Shown in pieces: positions 42,047 to 49,539 of a stretch of DNA of 64,000 nucleotides; position 1 is the first letter of the stretch, and each line of letters opens with the position of its first letter. Origin of the DNA: Streptomyces sp. HPF1205 (GTDB lineage Bacteria; Actinomycetota; Actinomycetes; Streptomycetales; Streptomycetaceae); the NCBI RefSeq assembly GCF_020400825.1, contig NZ_JAINVH010000009.1, forward strand, positions 124,001-188,000, read 5' to 3'. A program made the position numbers and the translations under genes. The notes beneath the pieces are model-generated. The model did no database searches and had not been told where the DNA came from. It saw only the letters and a list, made by a program, of their open reading frames with translations.

Positions 42047-42267
42047 TCCGGCCCGGAGGGCTTGCCCGTGCGCAGCTCGACGCCCGCCTCCAGCAGCAGC
42101 ACGCGCGTCAGCCCGAAGCTGAGGTCGTGCTCGGCGGCGAGGGCACGGATCGACGCAGGCCGTGCGTAGCCCTCCTTGAGCTGGTGGCGCAGCAGCTCCC
42201 GCTCCTCGCCCCTGCGCCTCGGGCGCCGCTTCTGATGCCGCGTACGGTCGGTCAGATCACTGGCCAT
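42043..42267 (-). CDS. small helix-turn-helix protein
   Basis: 74 aa, basic N-terminus (RHQKRRPRRRGEERELLRHQ) and a helix-turn-helix YARPASIRALAAEHDLSFGL. Likely DNA-binding. Downstream of WhiB on the same strand. Confidence 0.6.
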   Translation of the reverse strand: MASDLTDRTRHQKRRPRRRGEERELLRHQLKEGYARPASIRALAAEHDLSFGLTRVLLLEAGVELRTGKPSGPE

Positions 42268-42326
42268 GGTGGTGCTGTCCTTCGCGCTCGTTGGTGTCTT
42301 GGGCAGGCCGGGTGGCCGGGGCGGGG

Positions 42327-42668
42327 CTACGCCACAGCTCCGGGCGCTCGCTCGCGCTCCCTGGCACGGCGGCGCTGCCGCTCTGCTGCCAGGCGGGTCT
42401 GGCGGATGAGGTCGGCCCGCTCGTTCTCGTCCAGGCCGCCCCACACGCCGTAGTCCTCGCGGTGCGCCAGGGCGTGCGACAGGCAGGTGGCGCGCACCGG
42501 GCAGGCGGCGCAGAACGTCTTGGCGTACTGGGCTTCGGACTCGACCGAGGCGCTGTTCCTCCCGGCCGGGAAGAACACGGAGGTGTCGACCCCGCGGCAG
42601 GCGGCGTCGTCCTTCCACGTTCGGGGGCGGGGAAGGGTGTCGGGGGCATAGCGGCTTGGTCGCGGCAT
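42327..42668 (-). CDS. WhiB-family iron-sulfur regulator
   Basis: 113 aa. CRGVDTSVFF near 24, then FCAACPVRATCLSHAL gives the CxxCxxxxxC set that completes the four cysteines of the [4Fe-4S] cluster; GVWGGLDENER is the family turn before the basic C-terminus. AGGAGC precedes the ATG. Plasmid and phage WhiB proteins can override host WhiB programmes. Two GTCCGGAC palindromes in its leader (42691-42709) may be autoregulatory. Confidence 0.92.
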   Translation of the reverse strand: MPRPSRYAPDTLPRPRTWKDDAACRGVDTSVFFPAGRNSASVESEAQYAKTFCAACPVRATCLSHALAHREDYGVWGGLDENERADLIRQTRLAAERQRRRARERERAPGAVA

Positions 42669-42717
42669 GATCAGCTCCTTGCTTCCTGCTGTCCGGACAC
42701 GTCCGGACCGGGCCCTT

Positions 42718-42741
42718 CGGACACCTCCTGGTAGGTGTCCG
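42718..42741 (-). terminator. 9-bp hairpin before whiB-like gene
   Basis: CGGACACCT and AGGTGTCCG around 6 nt, immediately after the stop of the small membrane protein and upstream of the WhiB start; terminator or attenuator. Confidence 0.5.
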
Positions 42742-42747
42742 TGCTGG

Positions 42748-43021
42748 TCAAAGCCCCCAGATGTCGGCCTGGCCCGCGGGCGCGGGCGGAGGCCCGGCGT
42801 CTTGTCCCGGACGTGTCCAGGCAGGCCCGGACACGTCCGGGCACTTCGCGGGCCGGACTCGCCGACTGATCACCCCGCGCCACGCCGCGGCCGTCACCGC
42901 CCCCAGCAGCAGCACGGGCAGCCACAGCCAGATCCACGTCAGGGCTGCGTCGACCGCTGCTGCGGCCAGGTGGCCGGTCTGCTGCCGTGTCGAGGGCTGC
43001 CGCGATCTCCTCGCCCGTCAC
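42748..43021 (-). pseudogene. small membrane protein, frameshifted
   Basis: Starts MTGEEIAAALDTAA at 43021 (overlapping the RusA-like stop) and continues one frame over as GHLAAAAVDAALTWIWLWLP, a membrane segment VLLLGAVTAAAW and a Pro-rich tail ending at 42748. The shift lies near 42969-42981 (one base extra or two missing). In the unshifted frame the protein would be a 116-aa Arg/Gly-rich product, which looks artificial. Confidence 0.5.
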
Positions 43022-43563
43022 GGCCCGTCACCGCCCGGCGGGGCGCTCGCCGCCCGGTACAGCCGGATCACGGCGCCTTGCAGCGCCAGCACATCCGGCA
43101 CCCGGCCGTGGTCGGTGGTGTACCGCTTCTCCAGCCGCCGGTAGCCGACGAGCAGCGCGTCGTCGCGGTAGGCGCCAGCCACCGCCAGCGCATCCTCCGT
43201 ACTGCGCGCCAGCTTGATGAGGTCCGGCGTGACGTCCGGCCGGGGCGGTGCCGAGGCTCGCAGCAGGCCCGCGTCCCAGCCCGTCCCGAAGTGCTCGCGC
43301 GGCCGGGTGAAAGAGAACACCATGCTGGCTTCGAGCAGGCCGGTCAGCGCGCTCCAGCCACGCTTGCGGGTGATCGCCTGACGAGTCGCCCGCACCACAA
43401 CCTCCGGCCATGGCTTCACGGCCGCTGCTGACTCGACCACGCGGTCCCCGACCCTGGGGGACTTGCTTCCTTGTGGCGCCGGAAGCCCGAGTACGGTCAC
43501 CGCCAGCACCGCGTCGTCGTCCGGCGCCAGCTCGGGCCCGGACCGCTGCCCTGGAAGCATCAC
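43018..43563 (-). CDS. RusA-family Holliday-junction resolvase
   Basis: 181 aa. RusA pattern: VTVLGLPAPQGSKSPR at the N-terminus, PDVTPDLIKLARSTEDAL and AYRDDALLVGYRRLEKRY with the conserved acids (D..D...DD). It cuts four-way DNA junctions and is typical of phages and plasmids. Overlaps both neighbours by ATGA. Confidence 0.85.
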   Translation of the reverse strand: MMLPGQRSGPELAPDDDAVLAVTVLGLPAPQGSKSPRVGDRVVESAAAVKPWPEVVVRATRQAITRKRGWSALTGLLEASMVFSFTRPREHFGTGWDAGLLRASAPPRPDVTPDLIKLARSTEDALAVAGAYRDDALLVGYRRLEKRYTTDHGRVPDVLALQGAVIRLYRAASAPPGGDGP

Positions 43564-44264
43564 TCGTCTTCATCACCGCCCACGCCGATCGCCTCGGTGA
43601 GCGGCAGCGCGGACTCCCGGAATCCGGTCAGGATCAGGGCATCGGCGGAACGTGCTCGACAGTTGGCGTCGGCCGCCAGCCAGCGGCCCGTCAGCTCGTC
43701 GGCAGGCACGCCTGTGTCGGCCACGACCTGGTCGAGCAGCACGGTCACCGGCTCGTTGGGCCTCCACGCCGAGACTTCCACCAGAACGGTCCGCGTGCTC
43801 GTGTCCACGCACGCCACCCGCACCGCGGTGGCGGCCCGTACTTCATCGCGGGCGGCCAGGTACGTACGGCCCAGCTCGGTGATCTCCGGCCGCCGGGAAT
43901 GCCCAGCCCGGGCCAGCCCCCGCACCCGCAGCTGCGGTAGGAGCCCACCTGGATCCATCACGGACTCGGCCAGCACGTCGCCCCACAGGGAGCGAAGCAG
44001 CATCTCCGCCTCGGCCGTCAGCGGCCGTTCCCGCGCGAGCCGGGTTACGCGGACTTGCGCCGCCCGCCAGGCCGCGGTGTGCCTGGTCGTCTCCGCTGAA
44101 CACGGGCACCCCGAGACGGTGTCACGAAAGCGGTCGGGCGTCAGGCCCGCGCACTGCACGATCCGGTTTCGGCCCCGCTGGCACAGATCCTCGGTACAGC
44201 AGCCGCAGTGCGGGCAGTCTCTCTGCTTCGGCCGGACGTATTCCGGTCCGAACACCTCATCCAT
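43560..44264 (-). CDS. protein with N-terminal cysteine cluster
   Basis: 234 aa from ATG 44264. CPHCGCCTEDLCQRG and later CPCSAE suggest zinc binding; the middle is a winged-helix-like region (GLARAGHSRRPEITELGRTY), and the C-terminus is strand-rich. Unknown function. Coupled to RusA. Confidence 0.55.
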   Translation of the reverse strand: MDEVFGPEYVRPKQRDCPHCGCCTEDLCQRGRNRIVQCAGLTPDRFRDTVSGCPCSAETTRHTAAWRAAQVRVTRLARERPLTAEAEMLLRSLWGDVLAESVMDPGGLLPQLRVRGLARAGHSRRPEITELGRTYLAARDEVRAATAVRVACVDTSTRTVLVEVSAWRPNEPVTVLLDQVVADTGVPADELTGRWLAADANCRARSADALILTGFRESALPLTEAIGVGGDEDE

Positions 44265-44388
44265 GAGCCCACTCCTCGGGTGTCGTGCTCGTCTTGCAGG
44301 ACGGACAGCGGCGTCCCTGCAACACGCCGGGGTCGTCCTCCGCGGCAGCAGCGTCTGCCTCATGGCCGATCGGGGTGTGTAGCGGCAT
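44257..44388 (-). CDS. tiny zinc-knuckle-like protein
   Basis: 43 aa from ATG 44388, which has GGAAGGGG. Ends with RRCPSCKTSTTPEEW, a CxxC. It overlaps the next gene by 8 nt, which supports that it is translated. Confidence 0.45.
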   Translation of the reverse strand: MPLHTPIGHEADAAAAEDDPGVLQGRRCPSCKTSTTPEEWAHG

Positions 44389-44644
44389 CAGCTGCCACCC
44401 CTTCCTTGACGCTGGCCGACGCGGCTCTGCCGCGGGATGGCGGAGAGTGCCCGGCGGGCTGTGAGCTGCGACGGGTGGCGCATCGCGCTGCACACTCGGC
44501 AGGTGCGCGGGCGGTGCTCGGGTCTACAGTTCTGGTTCACGGTGCCTCAGTTCGCCTAGTGGTTGAGGTTCCGGGGCGCCGGGGGCGGCGATCAAGGCCG
44601 GGCTAGGGCCCGCCGTCCACCGGTGTCTTCGTAGATGCGGTCGC

Positions 44645-45187
44645 TTATGCGCTGCGCGCCTGGACGGTCTCCGCCAACGGGCGCACGGCCGTCATCTCGC
44701 TGATCTCGCAGACGTTCCGGCCGGTGAAGGTCACCCGGGCGCCACCGCCGTTGAACGGGATCTCCCTGGCGTACGCCTTGCGTTTGAGCTGGAGAGCCGA
44801 CCAAGGGAGGAACAAGGCCGCCTCCTCGGGGGTGTAGTGGAAGAACGCGCCCTCCGGTGTGCCCGGATACGGCACGGCGCGACTGCCGGTCTTCGTCGCC
44901 GCCGGCGTGGGCCGCCTCTTCCTCGCACCCTGTTGAGGTCGCGTGTCCTCGTTGGCCTCCGCCAACTGCGTCTCATTCGTGGCCACAACTTCTCCTCGGG
45001 TGATGTCGACCACCGGGACGGCCAGTGCCTCGGCCAGCCGGAGGGCCAGGTCATCTCCGGCACCGGCGCGCCCCCGCTCGATGCGCGAGAGCTGGCTCGG
45101 TGATGTCTGCGCGAGGCGGGCCAGGCGCCGCAGACTCAGACGCTGACGTTGCCGCAACGCCCGAATCGCCGTTCCGTTCAGTGTCAT
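44645..45187 (-). CDS. XRE helix-turn-helix fused to excisionase-like domain
   Basis: 180 aa from ATG 45187. Residues 8-65 are a clear XRE domain (LRQRQRLSLRRLARLAQTSP, SQLSRIERGRAG). The C-terminus FFHYTPEEAALFLPWSALQL and KAYAREIPFNGGGARVTFTG follows the MerR/excisionase-like winged-helix pattern. Two DNA-binding heads in one protein. Divergent from the other XRE gene across a 183-bp gap. Confidence 0.65.
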   Translation of the reverse strand: MTLNGTAIRALRQRQRLSLRRLARLAQTSPSQLSRIERGRAGAGDDLALRLAEALAVPVVDITRGEVVATNETQLAEANEDTRPQQGARKRRPTPAATKTGSRAVPYPGTPEGAFFHYTPEEAALFLPWSALQLKRKAYAREIPFNGGGARVTFTGRNVCEISEMTAVRPLAETVQARSA

Positions 45188-45370
45188 GCTCAGTAACTGT
45201 ATGTCTACTATGCGCAACAAGAGAGGATTTTGGGTACTTCTGCGTTCAGTTTCTGAGCATTCACTCGGGTGGTCGCATCTGACCGCTCGACGCACCTCTG
45301 GCACCCTCCCTGCAACAAATGCGCCCGTCCGCGCTGTTCGTGCGCCCCTGCTGTTGCACGGGCGTGGGGC

Positions 45371-45862
45371 ATGATGAGTCCCATGGACAGGAACTGGGCC
45401 CGCCTCGGCGAGACGCTGAAGGCGGCACGGTCTGAGCGCGGCATGGAACAGCAGGACGTCGCGGGACGGATCGGCGTGAAGCGCGGTGCCCTCCGCAACA
45501 TCGAGCGGGGCGCGATCGTCAAGGTCACGCCCACCGTCCTTGCCTACGCCCGGCTGGTCGGATGGGCAGAGGACTCCGTCGAGCGCGTCCTCGGCGGTGG
45601 CGCCCCCGTCCTCCGCGAAGACTCCGGCCCGAATCAGGCAGTCGTGCCCGAACCGGCAGCGGAGGCATCGGACCTGTCCATCCGCGTACGGCAGGCGCTC
45701 AAGGAAGGCCCGCTGATCGATTCGCGTGTAACCGAGGTGACCACGCCGTCGGGGCGCGTGAAGGCGACGATTGTTGTCCGAGGTGAGGAAGGCACCCCAG
45801 CAGACCAACTACTGGCCGTTCTCAGGTCGTTGAAGATCGACGTGACCATGGAAGGTTCGTAG
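45371..45862 (+). CDS. XRE-family regulator
   Basis: 163 aa (ATG 45371; 45383 also possible). XRE domain ARLGETLKAARSERGMEQQD and GRIGVKRGALRNIERGA, then a linker and a small alpha/beta C-terminal domain (VKATIVVRGEEGTPADQLLA) that may bind a ligand or dimerise. Confidence 0.75.
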   Translation: MMSPMDRNWARLGETLKAARSERGMEQQDVAGRIGVKRGALRNIERGAIVKVTPTVLAYARLVGWAEDSVERVLGGGAPVLREDSGPNQAVVPEPAAEASDLSIRVRQALKEGPLIDSRVTEVTTPSGRVKATIVVRGEEGTPADQLLAVLRSLKIDVTMEGS

Positions 45863-45927
45863 TAGGAGTCAGTGGGTGGGGAGTGCAGAGCAGGTCTTGA
45901 TCACCTGTTCATCCCCCCGCTGGGCCC

Positions 45928-47037
45928 TCAAAGACAGGCCTTGATGGCGGCGGCGAGGTTGGCGAAGCGGGTGTCCGTGGTGACGCCGTGGCTCAGGCGG
46001 TTCATGACGTATCCGACAGTGATTCCGGTGGGCGGGTGGGCGCAGCCGACGGACCCCCCGCGACCGCCGTGGCCGAAGGAGCCGGGACCGAGCAGGGGGA
46101 AGGCCTGCGACGGCAGTGCGTAGCCGAGAGCGAAACGCGTGGGGAATCCCAGCGTGAGGTCTGGCCCCTCGGACTGGGGGCGAAGGGCTGTGGCGAGGGT
46201 GGCACGGCTGAGGACGCGCATGGTGTCGACCTCGCCGATGAGAGCGGCGTACAACCGGGCGATGGCGTGAGCGGTGCCGATGCCGTTGGAGGAGGGGATC
46301 TCTGCGGCGTGGACCTTGGGGTCGTTGGGGTCGATGGGAGGAGTGGTGACGGCGCTGGCCCGGCGCAGGGTGGGGGCGTCGTCGGGGTCTGTGGCGGGCG
46401 GGGGGAGGATGAGCCGGCCGACGCGGGGTTCATGGCTGGCGGGTAGGCCGATATGGAAGTCGAGCCCCAGGGGTTCGGCGATCTCGGCGGCGAGGAAGGC
46501 GCCGACAGTGCGGCCGGTGATACGGCGGACTACTTCCCCGACAAGCCAGCCGAAGGTTTGGGCGTGATAGCCATGAGCGGTGCCGGGTGTCCAAGCGGGC
46601 CGCTGGGCGGCCAGGGCAGTGATCATGGGATGCCAGTCCAGGGCCGCGGCGAGGGGGACGGGGGTGTCCAGAGCGGTCAACCCGGCGCGGTGTGAGAGCA
46701 GTGAGCGTACGGGGATCTCGGCTTTCGACTCAGCGGCGAATTCCGCCCAGTACCGCGCGACAGGGGCGTCCAGGTCGAGCAGACCACGCTGGACGAGCAG
46801 GTGCGCGCACGTGGCCGTAATGCCTTTGGTGGTGGAGAAGACGTACGTCAGGGTGTCGCTTTGCCAGTGCGCGCCGGAGTCGAGGTCCGCAATGCCGCCC
46901 CACAAGTCGACCACTGGGCGACCATGCTGATAGACACACAGGGCGGCGCCGACTTCGCGCTGATGGGCGAAATTAGCGGCGAAGGCATCGCGTACCGGTT
47001 CGAAACGCGGTGCTACTTGGCCGTGGACAGGGGTCAC
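45928..47037 (-). CDS. beta-lactamase-fold serine hydrolase (EstB-like)
   Basis: 369 aa. Serine-beta-lactamase/esterase fold: YVFSTTKGITA gives SxxK, GYHAQTFGWLVGE the Tyr of the YxN-like motif, and GHGGRGGS the third (KTG-like) motif as HGG. No signal peptide, so cytosolic; typical for Streptomyces esterases of family VIII. Start overlaps the membrane-protein stop by ATGA. Substrate unknown. Confidence 0.82.
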   Translation of the reverse strand: MTPVHGQVAPRFEPVRDAFAANFAHQREVGAALCVYQHGRPVVDLWGGIADLDSGAHWQSDTLTYVFSTTKGITATCAHLLVQRGLLDLDAPVARYWAEFAAESKAEIPVRSLLSHRAGLTALDTPVPLAAALDWHPMITALAAQRPAWTPGTAHGYHAQTFGWLVGEVVRRITGRTVGAFLAAEIAEPLGLDFHIGLPASHEPRVGRLILPPPATDPDDAPTLRRASAVTTPPIDPNDPKVHAAEIPSSNGIGTAHAIARLYAALIGEVDTMRVLSRATLATALRPQSEGPDLTLGFPTRFALGYALPSQAFPLLGPGSFGHGGRGGSVGCAHPPTGITVGYVMNRLSHGVTTDTRFANLAAAIKACL

Positions 47038-48155
47038 GCTGCCTCCTTGAGGTGGAATTCCGCCGTCAGCGCCGTGCCGTGGAACCGGGCTACCCGCATC
47101 AGGAAGTCGACGTCCTCCCGAAAGCCGGACCCGTCAGGCCAGGGGGAGGTGCAGACTGTGTCGCAAGGGGCCGATCTGGCGAGCTTGGCTCGCCGGGCGA
47201 CCTCCAGCCAGCAGGCGCTGGCCGCCGCCTCGAGGTTTCCTGCGGTGACACCCCGGATGGCGGCGAAACGGCGTGCCGCGCTCACCATGGCGGGCGTGGT
47301 GTAGGCGTGAAGTGCCAGAACCGCGTCCTGGATCTCGATGATCAGCCGGTAGTGCTGCCACCGCACTGCGGTAGTGCACGTCCAACGGGAGGTCTGACCC
47401 GGCAACGCGACGGTGGGAACTGCCTCGGTGAGTGCCTGCCACAGCGGCCACAGGCGCCAGAGGACCCACCGTTGTTCCAGGTGCTGTAGGGCGCTCGCGA
47501 GGCCTGGCAAGAGCACGCTGCCGGCTTGCAGGAGCAACTCCATCCCGGTGAGGGGCGGGACGTAGGCCAGCAGGGTGGCGTCATGGGTGAACAGGTACGC
47601 CGTGAAAAGGCACCACAGCACGCAGCCGAGAGACTGGCTCATCCCGAAGACGCGCAAGCTCCAGCGCAGCATGCCCCGATCGGCTTCGTCGCTGTGCCGC
47701 CAGCACACCGCAGCCGAGATCCCGCCCGCAAGGAGGTAGAAGCCGAACGGTAGAAGCCAGTAGAGCAGCGGAAGTTCCGGGGTGGAGATCGTGCTACGGG
47801 CGTGCGGGGGCGCAGCGCGGTACAGCCACACGGTTGATGCCATCACCAGCGTGACGACGCAGACCAGCACGGTGGAGTGACGCCGGCGACCCGTAGCGAC
47901 CAGCACGAAATAGAGCATCACTCCAGCGGAGGCGGTGTGCGTGAGGCTTCGCGTCAGGTCGATCAGGTTGAGATCGCCGATCAGCGCCCCCAACGAAGAG
48001 ACCACTGCGTCTTGGTAGAGGGTGCTGGTGGCGGCGATGAGGCAGACACCGAGCCACAGCGGACGGTGCCGGGGATTGCGGACCGCACTCGGTGCGCGAG
48101 TGAGCGCTGCTCCCCACAGACTGATCAGCCCGGCGGTCTCTGACCAGGAGTACAT
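47034..48155 (-). CDS. MAB_1171c-type membrane protein
   Basis: 373 aa with seven or so membrane segments in the first 230 residues, then a cytosolic helical domain (LIIEIQDAVLALHAYTTPAM). It matches the actinobacterial membrane proteins usually encoded next to an ImmA/IrrE peptidase and an XRE regulator, as here. Role unproven; a signal-receiving membrane partner of the peptidase switch is plausible. Confidence 0.7.
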   Translation of the reverse strand: MYSWSETAGLISLWGAALTRAPSAVRNPRHRPLWLGVCLIAATSTLYQDAVVSSLGALIGDLNLIDLTRSLTHTASAGVMLYFVLVATGRRRHSTVLVCVVTLVMASTVWLYRAAPPHARSTISTPELPLLYWLLPFGFYLLAGGISAAVCWRHSDEADRGMLRWSLRVFGMSQSLGCVLWCLFTAYLFTHDATLLAYVPPLTGMELLLQAGSVLLPGLASALQHLEQRWVLWRLWPLWQALTEAVPTVALPGQTSRWTCTTAVRWQHYRLIIEIQDAVLALHAYTTPAMVSAARRFAAIRGVTAGNLEAAASACWLEVARRAKLARSAPCDTVCTSPWPDGSGFREDVDFLMRVARFHGTALTAEFHLKEAA

Positions 48156-48158
48156 GAG

Positions 48159-48698
48159 CTAACGGAACCCCCATGCCGACTCCAGGCTGCCGAGCACGCC
48201 TGATGCGGCCGGCATCGTAGACGTAACGTTGACCAAGTTGGCCGCGAGGAGGCTGCCGGTGATCTCAGCCTCCTCCTCCTGGGCATCCGAATAGCTCGTG
48301 CGGTGCAGGAGTTCGCGGACGAGGCCCGGTGCCAGGTCCGGGAACAACAGGCTCACGCTGCGGTCGTCGGGCTGGACGACGCCGTGGTGGCAGCAGACCA
48401 TGTGCCCGAGCTCGTGGGCGATGATGTGCTCTTGGTGATGACGGCTGGTGTTGGCCTGGTATCCGATGACGTCCACCTCGGCGGTGGCGATCCACAGACC
48501 GGAGGGATCGCAGGCCCGCACCGCGATGGGCATCAGGATGATGGGCCGACCGCGTCGACCGCTGAGATGTTCGACAAGCTTGGCGATATCGACTTCGACC
48601 GGCAGGTCGAGTTCCTCGAGCCGCTTTCTGCAGGCACGCCGCAAGCCGGCCGACCTCTTTCGTTGACGGCGCCGCTCGCTTCGGGAAGCTCCTACCAT
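48159..48698 (-). CDS. ImmA/IrrE-family metallopeptidase
   Basis: 179 aa. IIAHELGHMVCCHHG contains the zinc-binding HExGH site; residues upstream (VEVDIAKLVEHLSGRRG) are the usual helical entry. Such enzymes cleave XRE repressors after a signal, in phage induction and ICE excision. The probable target is encoded by the next XRE gene. Confidence 0.85.
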   Translation of the reverse strand: MVGASRSERRRQRKRSAGLRRACRKRLEELDLPVEVDIAKLVEHLSGRRGRPIILMPIAVRACDPSGLWIATAEVDVIGYQANTSRHHQEHIIAHELGHMVCCHHGVVQPDDRSVSLLFPDLAPGLVRELLHRTSYSDAQEEEAEITGSLLAANLVNVTSTMPAASGVLGSLESAWGFR

Positions 48699-48701
48699 GA
48701 C

Positions 48702-49169
48702 TCAGTTCATTCCCCCGGGCGTACCCTGCTGCCGCTGCTCCGGGCCGGTGGGCTCGTCGGACCGAGCGGCGTACACCTGCATGACTTCTTGAACGATCCG
48801 GACAATCGACTGCCGACTGGTGTCGTCCATGCGCATCATCCGCAGTGCCACGTCGCGCACCCCGGCGTCACGGAGTGCGGTGGCCAACGCCAGTTGGGAG
48901 TCGACTCGGGTCGCCACGTCTTCGTCGAAGAAGTAGGCGGGCGGGACGCCGAAGAAGGTGGCGAGTGCCTCCAGGTGCCGTTTGGTGGGATTCTCCCGCT
49001 GGCCGGTGCGCAACTGCCAGACGTACGTCTTCGAAAAGGTGCCCTGGCCGGCTTCCGTGCAGCCGCGAGCAACCTCCTCGTACGTGAACTCCCGTCGGAG
49101 AGGCTGCACCGTTCTGAACAAAGTGTCCAGCTGCTCTGCCAGCGTCCGGCGTCCGCCCTGTCCGTCCAT
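48702..49169 (-). CDS. XRE regulator paired with ImmA/IrrE peptidase
   Basis: 155 aa from ATG 49169 (AGGTGGG upstream; 49205 is an alternative). Helix-turn-helix TYEEVARGCTEAGQGTFSKT and YVWQLRTGQRENPTKRHLEA, FFGVPPAYFFDED, then a C-terminal helical part. Resembles EspR-like actinobacterial regulators. Likely cleaved by the peptidase, and placed to control the integrase module to its right. Confidence 0.78.
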   Translation of the reverse strand: MDGQGGRRTLAEQLDTLFRTVQPLRREFTYEEVARGCTEAGQGTFSKTYVWQLRTGQRENPTKRHLEALATFFGVPPAYFFDEDVATRVDSQLALATALRDAGVRDVALRMMRMDDTSRQSIVRIVQEVMQVYAARSDEPTGPEQRQQGTPGGMN

Positions 49170-49320
49170 ATCCCACCTGCCGTCCGCTGACGTTAGCTGG
49201 ACCATCACCGTCGGTACGGTATCAGTTGACAGAGAGTGACTGTGATGCAAGACTTTCCAGGAACTTATGTGAACAAGTTCGTAGATCGGCATCCACCACA
49301 GCAAACAACGTGGAGTACGC

Positions 49321-49533
49321 ATGGCTGGTGAGCCTTGCGGTCGTTCGCAGCGCGTTGCAGGAGTCCCGAGGGAAGTCGTTGCCTGGATGGACCACGAGCG
49401 GTACCCCAACCTCCTCTTGATCAACGCTGACTGCTTCACGGCGCAAGAAGAAGCGGCGGTGACAGCAGCTCTGACAAGGCGGCAGTACAGCGCCCATCAG
49501 CTCATGAATGCCTTGGCCAAAGCAAAGGGGTGA
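49321..49533 (+). CDS. small protein upstream of the integrase
   Basis: 70 aa (ATG 49321; ATG 49387 also possible). DHERYPNLLLINADCFTAQE, then AALTRRQYSAHQLMNALAKA. Six bases before the integrase gene, where AICEs place xis or a small partner, but it has no clear helix-turn-helix. Unknown. Confidence 0.5.
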   Translation: MAGEPCGRSQRVAGVPREVVAWMDHERYPNLLLINADCFTAQEEAAVTAALTRRQYSAHQLMNALAKAKG

Positions 49534-49539
49534 GCGCGC

